Source of the DNA: an uncultured Collinsella sp.
Lineage (GTDB): Bacteria > Actinomycetota > Coriobacteriia > Coriobacteriales > Coriobacteriaceae
Direction: 5' to 3'
Assembly (NCBI GenBank): GCA_900541055.1
Contig: UQHZ01000018.1
Location: 1 to 37,809, forward strand
DNA: 37,809 nt
Made by a program: the position numbers and the translations under genes
Notes under the pieces: model-generated
Seen by the model: only the letters and a program-made list of their open reading frames with translations
What the model was told of the DNA's origin: nothing
The model's database searches: none
Shown here: piece after piece, positions 15,540-22,883 of the stretch
Position numbering within the stretch: the first letter of the stretch is position 1
How the letters are laid out: every line of letters starts with the position of its first letter

Positions 15540-16673
15540 TTAGATGCGGTTCATCTGGGTTGCAACCTTGTTGTACCAGTCCTGCCACGTGGGCGGGCAG
15601 TACTTTTTGGCGGCTGCCGGGGTAAGCGTGGAGCCATAGTTGGCGCCCAGGTAGGCAACGTGGGCAGAGACGCCCTCGCTCCAGCTACCAAAGCTCCGCC
15701 AGCCGCCGCCGCGGGCGCTCCAGCCCCAGGCGTTATAGGAGCCGGCACAATAGAGGCCCTTGCTGCTCTCGATGCAGGCGATGGCGGGAGACCAGCGAGG
15801 GTCAACACCGGTGTTCCAGGCTGCCACGGCAAAGATGTAACCCTGGCCTGCCATGGGGGAGCCGGCGAGGTAGTTGTCGATGCGACTCGTCCACTCGTTG
15901 ATAAACGAGTCGTAATCGGAGTTGCCGGTATTGGAGTTGTTCACCGTGGTGTCGATAGTGGTGTTGGCGTTATTGGCCTGGCTGTTGGAGTTGTTGCCGC
16001 TCACGCCCTCGCCCGAGAGCTTCTCGGCGGCAGCGGCCTTGTCGGCCTCGAGCTTGGCCAGCTCTGCGGCATTCTCCTGCTCGGCCTTTGCCTGGGCTTC
16101 GCTGCGAAGCTGCTGGGCCTGTGCCAGTGCGTCCTCGGCGGTTTTCTGCTCGGTCTCGAGTTGGGACTTCGCCTGCTCGAGCTCGGTCTTGTTCTGCTCG
16201 AGCTCGGTCTGCATCTTGTTGAGCTCTTCGATCTCGTCGACGCTCGAGCTCGTGATCTGGTTGGTGTACTTGCAGGTGGTGATGAACTCGCCCAGGCTCT
16301 GCGCGTTGACCAGGAAGCTCACGATGGGGTTGGTGCCCTTCTGGTACTTATACAGATCGCGCATGGCGGAGCTCGCCTTGGCCTGTTGATCGGGAAGTTC
16401 GGCTTCGATCTTCTCGATGCTTGCCTCGTTAGTGTCGATTTGCTTCTGCAGATCCTCGAGCTTGGTGCGGGCTTCGTTGTAGGCACTCGTGGCGGTTTCG
16501 ATTTTCTGCTGGGCAGCGGAAAGCTGATCCTGCGTTGCCTGCGAGGCGGCATAGGCTGCGACGGGGGAGAGCATCGGCGCGGCCGTCAGTGTAACGGCAA
16601 GCGCGGCGCTCGTGATGATACGAGCCGGCTTCGACGCGATGAGCGCTGCGGTGCGATGGTTCGAATGCTGCAT
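15540..16673 (-). CDS. Secreted coiled-coil protein with lysozyme-like C-terminal domain
   Basis: A 377-residue exported protein. A signal peptide (about 10-45: basic region, then AALAVTLTAAPMLSPVAAYA, cleavage near AYA/AS) is followed by a long coiled coil (about 45-220, rich in Glu, Gln, Ala, Lys), an Asn/Ser-rich linker and a C-terminal domain (about 255-377) with AWNTGVDPRWSPAIACIESS and NAWGWSARGG. The latter resembles transglycosylase or glucosaminidase-like folds, with Glu of IESS as a possible catalytic acid. The layout recalls PcsB-type cell-wall proteins, so a role in peptidoglycan remodelling is likely. ATG at 16671-16673 has AGAGGG 5 bases upstream; a TTG at 16688 is less likely. 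Confidence 0.78.
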   Translation of the reverse strand: MQHSNHRTAALIASKPARIITSAALAVTLTAAPMLSPVAAYAASQATQDQLSAAQQKIETATSAYNEARTKLEDLQKQIDTNEASIEKIEAELPDQQAKASSAMRDLYKYQKGTNPIVSFLVNAQSLGEFITTCKYTNQITSSSVDEIEELNKMQTELEQNKTELEQAKSQLETEQKTAEDALAQAQQLRSEAQAKAEQENAAELAKLEADKAAAAEKLSGEGVSGNNSNSQANNANTTIDTTVNNSNTGNSDYDSFINEWTSRIDNYLAGSPMAGQGYIFAVAAWNTGVDPRWSPAIACIESSKGLYCAGSYNAWGWSARGGGWRSFGSWSEGVSAHVAYLGANYGSTLTPAAAKKYCPPTWQDWYNKVATQMNRI

Positions 16674-16735
16674 CCAGTCCCTCTGCAATCAATCGTAGGT
16701 TATAGTTCGAAAGGTATTCTACTACTGCTTTCGAC

Positions 16736-16838
16736 TTCAACTTGAACCTTAAAGGTTCTAAAGGGTCAAGTTGAACTTGAGGTTTTGGCCTTGACCTGCA
16801 GTTATAGTGAATTGTTAAGAAACCATAGAGTTCAACTT
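16736..16838. promoter_or_regulatory. Repeated TTCAACTT palindromic boxes
   Basis: The 314-base gap between the secreted-protein gene and the divergent ATP-grasp gene holds TTCAACTTGAA (16736-16746), the palindrome TCAAGTT-G-AACTTGA (16766-16780) and TTCAACTT (16831-16838). A nested palindrome GAACCTT-A-AAGGTTC lies at 16744-16758. Centres are about 32 and 61 bases apart, near three and six helical turns, as expected for operators of one regulator. Confidence 0.45.
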
Positions 16839-16901
16839 TAACGTTACGGAACCCTGCGGGCTCGATCATAAGCGCCTGCTTGCCATAGATATGGTGGAAC
16901 T

Positions 16902-16931
16902 TTGGGAAGCGACGGTTTGGCACGCTAGAAT
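16902..16931 (+). promoter_or_regulatory. Candidate promoter of the ATP-grasp gene
   Basis: TTGGGA (16902-16907) and TAGAAT (16926-16931) are 18 bases apart, reading toward the gene at 16988. The leader of about 50 bases contains a GGAAG ribosome site at 16978-16982. Confidence 0.4.
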
Positions 16932-16987
16932 AAACCAGTTGCATAAAGACCGCCCATCGTACGGGCAGTTGATGATAGGAAGTTTCC

Positions 16988-18244
16988 ATGGCATTGCAGT
17001 TTACAGAGCGCGAGTTTATACCCGTGCTGCTCGGCGGCGATATCAACGCCTATTCGGTGGCGCGCGCCTTCTACGAGGAGTATCAGGTCAAGAGCCTGGT
17101 CTTTGGCAAGTATCAGACGGGTCCTGCATACCGCAGCCAGATTATCGACTATACGCCCAATGTGGATATCGACACTATGCCGGTCATGATCGAGACCGTC
17201 AACGGCATTGCACAGGCCAATCCCGATAAGAAGATTATCCTCATGGGCTGCGGCGATAACTACGTCGCGCTTGCCGCACAGGCTCAGGATGCCGGCCAGC
17301 TTGCCTCCAACGTCATCGCGCCCTATGCGCCCTACAGCATGCTCGAGCAGTGCCAGAAGAAGGAGATCTTCTACGAGCTGTGCGAGAAGCACGGTGTGCC
17401 CTATCCGCACACGTTTACCTTTACCATGGCGATGCTCAACGCCCAGGACGAGGCTTCCGCCGAGGTGCTCGACCAGATCGACTTTCCCTTCCCGATGATT
17501 CTGAAGCCCTCTGACGGCATCATGTGGTGGGAGCACGAGTTCGAGGGCCAGAAGAAGGCCTACGAGATTGCCGATCGCGCCGAGCTGGAGCAGGTCATTC
17601 GCGATGTGTACGCCAGTGGCTACACCGATGACCTCATCTTGCAGGACCGCGTGCCCGGCAACGACGAGTACATGCGCGTGCTTACCAGTTATTCCGACCG
17701 CAACGGCAAGGTTCGCATGATGTGCCTGGGTCACGTGCTGCTCGAGGAGCATCAGCCCCATGGTGTCGGCAACCACGCCTGCATCATCACCGAGCCCAAC
17801 GACGAGCTCATGGGTGGCGTGCGCAAGCTGCTTGAGGACCTTAAGTTCACGGGCTTCTCCAACTTCGACGTCAAGTACGACCAACGCGATGGTTCGTTTA
17901 AGTTCTTCGACTTCAACACGCGTCAGGGCCGCAGTAACTACTACGTCACCAACAGCGGCTTTAACGTTGCCAAGTACGTGGTGGATGAGTACGTCTATAA
18001 CCGTCCGTTTGAGCCGGAATTTGTGACGGCGCAGGACGAGGCTCTGTGGATGGTCGTCCCCATGGGTGTCGTTGACAAGTATGTCAAGGACCCCGAGCTG
18101 CGTGCGAAGGCGCATCGTCTGGCCAAGGAGGGCAAGGCCGCCGATCCTTCGTTTATGAAGGGCGATTTTGTCTTTAACCGCTGGTTGCGCATGTGGCACA
18201 CCAAGCTGCGTCACTTTAAGCTGTTCAAGACGTATTACAAGTAG
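16988..18244 (+). CDS. ATP-grasp ligase, candidate peptidoglycan D-aspartate ligase
   Basis: A 418-residue ATP-grasp carboxylate-amine ligase. The N-terminal domain (about 10-115) begins PVLLGGDINAYSVARAF; the ATP-grasp core carries FPMILKPSDGIMWW (about 165-180), LQDRVPGNDEYMRV (about 218-231) and the metal-binding end FKFFDFNTRQGRSNYYV (about 308-324). Enterococcal Asl-type D-aspartate ligases have this architecture and length. The next gene encodes an aspartate racemase that could supply D-Asp, so addition of D-Asp to the peptidoglycan stem peptide is the favoured role. Another amide or peptide ligase is possible. Confidence 0.78.
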   Translation: MALQFTEREFIPVLLGGDINAYSVARAFYEEYQVKSLVFGKYQTGPAYRSQIIDYTPNVDIDTMPVMIETVNGIAQANPDKKIILMGCGDNYVALAAQAQDAGQLASNVIAPYAPYSMLEQCQKKEIFYELCEKHGVPYPHTFTFTMAMLNAQDEASAEVLDQIDFPFPMILKPSDGIMWWEHEFEGQKKAYEIADRAELEQVIRDVYASGYTDDLILQDRVPGNDEYMRVLTSYSDRNGKVRMMCLGHVLLEEHQPHGVGNHACIITEPNDELMGGVRKLLEDLKFTGFSNFDVKYDQRDGSFKFFDFNTRQGRSNYYVTNSGFNVAKYVVDEYVYNRPFEPEFVTAQDEALWMVVPMGVVDKYVKDPELRAKAHRLAKEGKAADPSFMKGDFVFNRWLRMWHTKLRHFKLFKTYYK

Positions 18245-18253
18245 ATGAGCGCG

Positions 18254-18283
18254 GCGCCCGTCCGGTTTGCAACGGACGGGCGC
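18254..18283 (+). other. Intercistronic hairpin
   Basis: GCGCCCGTCCG (18254-18264) pairs perfectly with CGGACGGGCGC (18273-18283), with no T-run after it. It more likely modulates mRNA between ligase and racemase genes than stops transcription. Confidence 0.6.
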
Positions 18284-18328
18284 GGGCATGATACGAGCAA
18301 TTGCATGGGCGTCACCAAGGAGGCGGCG

Positions 18329-19075
18329 ATGGAAAAGCTGGGAGTTATCGGCGGCATGGGCGCTGAGGCCACGTCGTATTACTACGACCAGGTCGTGCGT
18401 CATACGGCTGCTGCCTGTGATCAGGAGCATATCGACATGGTGGTGCTTTCCAAGTCGACCATGCCCGACCGTACGCTGGCCATCAAGACCGGCGAGCATG
18501 CCGAGCTGCTGGCGACCATGAAGGAATGTGCACGGGCACTCGAGGGGCTGGGCTGTGCCCATATCGCCATTCCCTGCAACACATCGCACTACTTCTACGA
18601 CCAGATTCAGTCGTTTACCAAGGTGCCGATTATCCACATGCCGCGTGAGTCGGTGCGCTATGCCCTGGCGGGCGCGGTGATGGGGGAGTGCGAGTTCGAT
18701 CCCAACCTGAGCATGCCGTCCGAGCCGGTGCGCAAGATCGGCATCATGGGCACTGACGGCACCGTGGGTGCAGGCGTCTATGGGCGCGAGTGCGAGGCCG
18801 CGGGCGTCGAGGTCGTCTATCCCAGCGAGAAGCGCCAGGCCGACGTGATGTCGCTGATTTATGATGACGTGAAGGCCGGACGCGAGCCCGATATGGACAA
18901 GTTTGACCGCGTGATGTGGGAGTTCGCCCGCAGCGGCTGCGACCGCGTCATTCTGGCCTGCACCGAGCTCTCTGTGCTGAAAAAGTACCGAGAGATGCCC
19001 GAGATTACCCTTGACGCCATGGACGTCCTGGTGCGCGAATCCATCATCCGCAGCGGCGCCCCCTACCGCCTGTAG
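18329..19075 (+). CDS. Aspartate/glutamate racemase family protein
   Basis: A 248-residue PLP-independent racemase. Both catalytic cysteine motifs are present: IPCNTSHYF (Cys83) and LACTELSVL (Cys211); the N-terminus LGVIGGMG is typical of RacD. ATG at 18329 is preferred because AAGGAGG lies 5 bases upstream, which removes a spurious N-terminal extension. It is 84 bases after the ATP-grasp gene. It probably makes D-Asp (or D-Glu) for the ligase. Residues about 110-133 are a longer connecting loop than I expect in short racemases. Confidence 0.88.
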   Translation: MEKLGVIGGMGAEATSYYYDQVVRHTAAACDQEHIDMVVLSKSTMPDRTLAIKTGEHAELLATMKECARALEGLGCAHIAIPCNTSHYFYDQIQSFTKVPIIHMPRESVRYALAGAVMGECEFDPNLSMPSEPVRKIGIMGTDGTVGAGVYGRECEAAGVEVVYPSEKRQADVMSLIYDDVKAGREPDMDKFDRVMWEFARSGCDRVILACTELSVLKKYREMPEITLDAMDVLVRESIIRSGAPYRL

Positions 19076-19081
19076 CCCTCG

Positions 19082-19120
19082 ACCTGCCAAAAAGGGACAG
19101 GTTTATTTTGGTAGGTTTTA
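19082..19120 (+). repeat. REP-like hairpin
   Basis: ACCTGCCAAAA (19082-19092) pairs with TTTTGGTAGGT (19106-19116) over 11 positions with one G-T, and TTTTA follows. The loop contains GGGACAGG. It could serve as the racemase terminator. Its sequence resembles short dispersed hairpins I associate with RAYT transposases, but copy number cannot be judged here. Confidence 0.45.
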
Positions 19121-19134
19121 TCTGGGGGAACAGT

Positions 19135-19171
19135 AAGGCCTCGACTCGTTTGGTGCGAGCCGAGGCCTTTT
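19135..19171. terminator. Bidirectional terminator
   Basis: AAGGCCTCG (19135-19143) pairs with CGAGGCCTT (19161-19169), with inner CTCG/CGAG and one mismatch, followed by TT. It sits between the convergent racemase and ecfT genes. Confidence 0.8.
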
Positions 19172-19199
19172 GAATTTATCGGTTGCCGGTGGCGATGGG

Positions 19200-19946
19200 T
19201 TAGAACAGGAAGCCGAGGACAATGAGGGCAATGCTAACAATAAGCATGGCAATGTCCTGGCCCTTGATGGGGTAGCGCTTGTACGAGCTCGCGCGCGTGC
19301 GCAGGTAGAAGCCGCGCTGCTCGGCCGCCAAGGCCGTGGCATCGGTTTTACCCACGCTCGAGATCAGTAGCGGCACGCACAACGGCAGCATGAGCTGAAG
19401 CTTCTTGATGGGGTTCTTGGTGTCATACTCGATGCCGCGTGCGGTCTGCGCCTCCATGATGGCGTTCATCTCCTGGCCAAACACTGGCACAAAGCGCAGC
19501 GCCGTGGTAAAGGTGAAGGCATAACGATACGGAACGTGCAGCACCTCGACGCAGGCGTTGGCAAGGTCGTTGAGCTTGGTCACCATGAGCATCAGGATGA
19601 GCGGAAGCGCCACGCCCAGCAGGCGCAGGCATGCCTTGGAGCCGGTGATGAGACCCGTGTCGGTAACGAAGCCCCACACGATGTTGCCATCGCGCATAAA
19701 AGCCAGCTGCAGCACCAGCATGATGAGCGCGAGTGGAATCAGTAGCTTGAGCAGCGCGAGCAGGCGGTCGACGACGCCGGCGTAGGCTCCCAGCGCGAGC
19801 GTGAGTGCCAGAAAGCCCAGCAGTGCAACATAGGTGTCGGACAAGAAAATGCCGATGATGATGGCGGCGGCGAGGCCCAGTTTGATGACGGGGTTCAGGC
19901 GGTGTAGCAGCGTGTCGCCCGGCATGTAGTCGATGACGTTAACCAC
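19200..19946 (-). CDS. ecfT: ECF transporter transmembrane (T) component
   Basis: A 248-residue membrane protein with about five to six segments. It has the T-component coupling motif with an Ala-Arg-Gly signature (AQTARGIEYDTKNP, about 172-185) that contacts the ATPases, and the family start of the DxMPGDTLLHRLNPVIKL type. The GTG at 19944-19946 is chosen: it overlaps the ATPase stop codon by 8 bases, with GAGGAG 10 bases upstream. It joins the ATPase and S component in one complex that imports a small molecule. Confidence 0.88.
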   Translation of the reverse strand: MVNVIDYMPGDTLLHRLNPVIKLGLAAAIIIGIFLSDTYVALLGFLALTLALGAYAGVVDRLLALLKLLIPLALIMLVLQLAFMRDGNIVWGFVTDTGLITGSKACLRLLGVALPLILMLMVTKLNDLANACVEVLHVPYRYAFTFTTALRFVPVFGQEMNAIMEAQTARGIEYDTKNPIKKLQLMLPLCVPLLISSVGKTDATALAAEQRGFYLRTRASSYKRYPIKGQDIAMLIVSIALIVLGFLF

Positions 19947-21690
19947 GGCGGACCATCTCCTCGGTAATGCGAACGATATCAGTGACCTCACTTACCTGCG
20001 TAAAGGAGGGCGAGACGGTGGATGCCAGACGGCGCGAGAGTTCGATGACCTGGGGCGGCTCAACGTAGGCACGCTGCATGAGTTCGATGTTCGAGAACAG
20101 CTCGTGCGTGCGGCCGCGGTCGAGGATGCGACCGTTGGCCATCACCACGATGCGCTCGGCAAAGTCGGAAACGACTTCCATGTCGTGACAGACCATGATG
20201 ACGGCGCAACCGCACTCGGCCATGGTGCGCACCGTTTCCATCACGGTCATGCACTCGCGGTAGTCCAGGCCGCTCGTGGGTTCGTCGAGCACCACGATCT
20301 TGGGCTCGACCACTACAACGGATGCCAGCGCCACCATCTGGCGCTGGCCGCGTGACAGCGAGAACGGTGCTTCGTCGGCGGGCAGGCCAAAGCGGTCGAT
20401 GACCAGCTGGGCGCGACGCAGGGCTTCGGCGCGGTCGATGCCGGCAAGCTCTAGACCAAAGGCGACCTCGTCGAGCACGGTGTCTTTGCAGATTTGGCGG
20501 TCGGGGTTCTGGAAAAGCGTTGCCACTTCGCGTGCGATGCGGCTCGTGGGAACCGATGCCGTGTCCAAGCCCGTAACGCGTACGCTGCCCGATGCGGGCT
20601 TGAGCAAACCCGTGAGCAGTTTGGTGAGCGTGGTTTTGCCGGCTCCGTTTTGGCCGACAATGCCCACGAGCTCGCCGGGGTAGAGCGTCAAGTTGAGGTC
20701 GTGGACGGCGGCGCCTCCATGGGGGTAGGAAAACTCGACATGGTCAAAGGTGAGCACCGGCTCGGCGTCTTTCGCATGCGGGCGCAGCGACGGCGCGTGC
20801 GGGGAGCCTGCGGGCGCCTGGGTATCGCTTGTCGCACGGTCGGGGTCGACGATTTCCGTGATCAGGCGTTCTGCCTCGTCGACATCCAGACAGGGCGTGC
20901 CGCTTACCAAGCCATCGGCCTCGAGACTGTTGAAGATGCGCGTGACGCGCGGACAATCGACGCCGATGGTGCGAAGCTCGTCGGTGCGTGCGAAGACCTC
21001 GTGCGGCTCACCTTGCAGCGCGATCTGGCCGTGATCGAGCACCAACACACGGTTGCAGTACTCCGAAAGCAGAGCGACCTTTTGCTCAACGACGACGATG
21101 GTGATGCCGAGCGCGCGGTTTGCCTCGCGCAGCGTCTCGAAGACCAAGGTGGAACTGGCGGGGTCGAGTGCTGCGGTTGGCTCATCGAGCACTAAGACGC
21201 GCGGACGCATGGCGAGGATGGCGGCGATAGCTACCTTTTGCTTTTGGCCGCCCGAGAGGGTGGCGATCTCGCGGTCGCGCAGGTCGCTGATACCGACGGT
21301 CTTAAGCGTCTCGCTCACGCGCTGCTCGATCTGGTCATGCGGAACGCCAAAGTTCTCGAGACCAAAGAGCATCTCATCCTCAACGACCGAAGCGACCATC
21401 TGCGTGTCAATGTCTTGCAGCACGCTGCCTACGATCTGCGATATGTCGGTGAGCGAGACCTCGCAGGTGTCGTGACCGTCAACTAACACGGAGCCATAAA
21501 AGGCGCCGGTGTAGTGGTGAGGCACGGCGCCCGACAGACAGGCGGCAAGTGTGGACTTACCGGCGCCCGAGGGCCCGATGATGCCGATGAAATCTCCCTT
21601 GTTCACGCTGAGCGAAACGTGGCTGAGCGCCTGCTCGGTTTGCGTGCCATAGGAGAACGAGACATCGTCGACGTTGATGATCGTTTCCAT
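19939..21690 (-). CDS. ECF transporter fused double ATPase (A1-A2)
   Basis: A 583-residue protein with two complete ABC ATPase domains in one chain. Domain 1 (about 5-235): Walker A GPSGAGKST, signature LSGGQKQ, Walker B VLVLDEPTAALD. Domain 2 (about 310-540): Walker A GQNGAGKTT, signature LSRGQRQ, Walker B IVVLDEPTSGLD. A 70-residue linker lies between them. It replaces separate EcfA1 and EcfA2 proteins. Both domains keep their key residues, so both sites look active. Its gene overlaps ecfT and lies 210 bases downstream of the S component gene, across two palindromes. Confidence 0.92.
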   Translation of the reverse strand: METIINVDDVSFSYGTQTEQALSHVSLSVNKGDFIGIIGPSGAGKSTLAACLSGAVPHHYTGAFYGSVLVDGHDTCEVSLTDISQIVGSVLQDIDTQMVASVVEDEMLFGLENFGVPHDQIEQRVSETLKTVGISDLRDREIATLSGGQKQKVAIAAILAMRPRVLVLDEPTAALDPASSTLVFETLREANRALGITIVVVEQKVALLSEYCNRVLVLDHGQIALQGEPHEVFARTDELRTIGVDCPRVTRIFNSLEADGLVSGTPCLDVDEAERLITEIVDPDRATSDTQAPAGSPHAPSLRPHAKDAEPVLTFDHVEFSYPHGGAAVHDLNLTLYPGELVGIVGQNGAGKTTLTKLLTGLLKPASGSVRVTGLDTASVPTSRIAREVATLFQNPDRQICKDTVLDEVAFGLELAGIDRAEALRRAQLVIDRFGLPADEAPFSLSRGQRQMVALASVVVVEPKIVVLDEPTSGLDYRECMTVMETVRTMAECGCAVIMVCHDMEVVSDFAERIVVMANGRILDRGRTHELFSNIELMQRAYVEPPQVIELSRRLASTVSPSFTQVSEVTDIVRITEEMVRRG

Positions 21691-21712
21691 GGATACCTTT
21701 CATAGTCATTGG

Positions 21713-21748
21713 GGACGTTCTTGCATGTTCAGTCGTTTAAGAACGTCC
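21713..21748. repeat. 10-bp inverted repeat (REP-like)
   Basis: GGACGTTCTT (21713-21722) pairs perfectly with AAGAACGTCC (21739-21748) around a 16-base loop, just upstream of the double ATPase gene. Confidence 0.6.
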
Positions 21749-21793
21749 ATGAGTCCGTTGTTTGGGACGGTCTTTGGTGGTGAAGCGCGGAGA

Positions 21794-21894
21794 CGGCTTT
21801 ACGAGGTGCTCCAGGTTGGCGCGAAAGAGGAGCGAAGCGTACTTGGGTACGCGAGCGACGAATGAACGCCAAGATGGGGTGGCTCGTAAAGCCG
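21794..21894. repeat. 101-base imperfect palindrome in the ECF operon
   Basis: CGGCTTTACGAG (21794-21805) pairs with CTCGTAAAGCCG (21883-21894), TTGGCG (21816-21821) with CGCCAA (21867-21872), and the apex GCGTAC-TTGG-GTACGC (21837-21852) is perfect. All share one centre near 21844. It fills most of the gap between S component and ATPase genes and may be a dispersed non-autonomous element or an RNA processing/attenuation structure. Confidence 0.65.
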
Positions 21895-21900
21895 AGCGGG

Positions 21901-22476
21901 TTAGTTGAGCTTCAGGGCCTTCTGGATGGGCAGGTAGAGGGCGCCGACCAAAATGGCGTTAAATACGGCGGTCATGGCGACGACGGGCAGCATGGCTGCG
22001 GCGAGCTCGCCCACAACGCCGAGCATGGCCATCTTGATGACCATGAAGATGACGCCCGAGACAAAGGTGGTCACGAATGTTGCGGCGATGGCGACTACGG
22101 GCTTAACCTGGCCGTCCTTGGCGGTGGCGTTGACAATGACGGCCATGAGCATGGCGGCGATGCCCTCGGCGGCAAAATCGACAAACGGCGAGGTGGTAGT
22201 GATCTGGATCACGGCCGCCGAGATGAGGCCAATGACGAGCGCCTGGCCAATGTTGGGACGAACGACCAGGATGGTGAGGCAGAAGGCCGAGATGATGAAC
22301 TCGGGGCTGATCATACCGCCCGAGATTCCCGAGATTGCCTTGCCGACGGTGAAGTTGAGGATGAAGCCGGCGGCAAGCAGGATGGCGAGCAGGACAAGAG
22401 CGCGGATATCGAGTTTACCGCGGTCGGCGGTCTGGACGGTGCGGGGCTGGGCGGTGGCGGTGGTGTTCTGAGACAT
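21901..22476 (-). CDS. ECF transporter S component, predicted tryptophan-specific
   Basis: A 191-residue membrane protein with about five to six segments after a polar N-terminus (MSQNTTATAQ), the usual size of an ECF substrate-binding S component. GAAAGGAC lies before the ATG at 22474-22476. ATPase and T genes follow on the same strand. Specificity cannot be read from the protein, but the gene lies behind a leader peptide with three Trp codons and an attenuator, so tryptophan (or an indole-type precursor) is the predicted substrate. A chorismate-pathway compound is possible but less likely. Confidence 0.82.
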   Translation of the reverse strand: MSQNTTATAQPRTVQTADRGKLDIRALVLLAILLAAGFILNFTVGKAISGISGGMISPEFIISAFCLTILVVRPNIGQALVIGLISAAVIQITTTSPFVDFAAEGIAAMLMAVIVNATAKDGQVKPVVAIAATFVTTFVSGVIFMVIKMAMLGVVGELAAAMLPVVAMTAVFNAILVGALYLPIQKALKLN

Positions 22477-22552
22477 GGTGAAAGTCCTTTCAAAAAGGGG
22501 AGTGTAAGAGAAAAACGGAGGCGCGTGATGCGAATGCGATCGGGCTCGAGAT

Positions 22553-22585
22553 AGAAAAAGGCCCCCGGTCGAAACCGGAGGCCTT
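22553..22585 (-). terminator. Attenuator terminator
   Basis: On the minus strand AAGGCCTCCGGT (22585-22574) pairs with ACCGGGGGCCTT (22569-22558), one mismatch, around TTCG, followed by TTTTTCT. It lies 40 bases after the leader peptide stop codon and 77 bases before the S component start, the position of a transcription attenuator. Confidence 0.9.
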
Positions 22586-22634
22586 CCAATCACCTAGAGC
22601 GCAAAAATAGGCGTGAGGGACTCACTATCGACCG
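22566..22634 (-). promoter_or_regulatory. Candidate antiterminator pairing
   Basis: CGGTCGA at the end of the leader reading frame (22634-22628) is complementary to TCGACCG in the loop and 3' arm of the terminator (22572-22566). This 7-bp pairing would compete with the terminator stem. It is short, so only tentative. Confidence 0.35.
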
Positions 22635-22690
22635 ATCGTACTCGCATCACGCCACCACCAGTTGTTGAGGGACTTCATCGTGTTCATCAT
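22625..22690 (-). CDS. Tryptophan-type leader peptide
   Basis: A 21-residue open frame, MMNTMKSLNNWWWRDASTIGR, has three consecutive Trp codons (22652-22660). A strong GAAAGGAG (22699-22706) lies 8 bases before the ATG. It is followed by an intrinsic terminator, the classic arrangement of ribosome-mediated attenuation: with scarce charged tRNA-Trp the ribosome stalls on the Trp codons and the terminator should not form. Such WWW leaders are known in front of actinobacterial trp biosynthesis genes; here the regulated gene is a transporter component. Confidence 0.9.
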   Translation of the reverse strand: MMNTMKSLNNWWWRDASTIGR

Positions 22691-22741
22691 CTTGGTGGCT
22701 CCTTTCGTGATGCCGTGGCGCGGTCGCACCTAGTTGCTGTT

Positions 22742-22761
22742 GCGCTGCACTATAGCACAGC
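22742..22761 (-). promoter_or_regulatory. Extended -10 promoter of the leader transcript
   Basis: TGCTATAGT on the minus strand gives an extended -10 (TATAGT at 22749-22754). It is embedded in the 20-base inverted repeat CGCTGTGCTATAGTGCAGCG, which could be a repressor operator in addition to the attenuator. No convincing -35 is visible. Confidence 0.45.
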
Positions 22762-22775
22762 GAAGTGTGTGCGGG

Positions 22776-22798
22776 GAAATCTTTTTTGAAAAGATTTC
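22776..22798. terminator. AT-rich hairpin downstream of pepD
   Basis: GAAATCTTTT (22776-22785) pairs perfectly with AAAAGATTTC (22789-22798) around TTG. It lies between the dipeptidase stop codon and the leader promoter on the same strand and probably insulates the two transcription units. A second GC stem, GAGCGG-TCG with CGA-CCCGCTC, lies at about 22833-22863. Confidence 0.55.
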
Positions 22799-22883
22799 AG
22801 CGGTGTTTCCTACCGGTCAAAAGGGCAGGCTGAGCGGTCGGGATGACTCATGCGACCCGCTCATTTCTTGGAACGCGAGGGTC

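Larger units (their letters stand above)
22524..22651 (-). promoter_or_regulatory. 20-nt complementary arms bracketing the attenuator
   Basis: In the transcript, the 20 bases immediately 3' of the Trp codons (22651 to 22632) can pair with 20 bases beyond the terminator (22543 to 22524): 18 Watson-Crick pairs, one G-U and one mismatch. A ribosome stalled on the Trp codons would cover the upstream arm. The pairing encloses the terminator and ends 47 bases before the S component start. Its role is unproven. Confidence 0.6.

Noticed and set aside
18254..18283. Hairpin as terminator between ligase and racemase genes
   Set aside because: No T-run follows and the racemase has no obvious promoter of its own.
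16925..19090. 721-residue minus-strand frame opposite the ligase and racemase
   Set aside because: High-GC codon bias leaves the antisense frame open; it has no motifs or ribosome site, and the plus-strand genes have clear families.
22846..22856. ATGACTCAT palindrome downstream of pepD
   Set aside because: Nine bases, in a 3' intergenic position, with no second copy nearby; likely chance.
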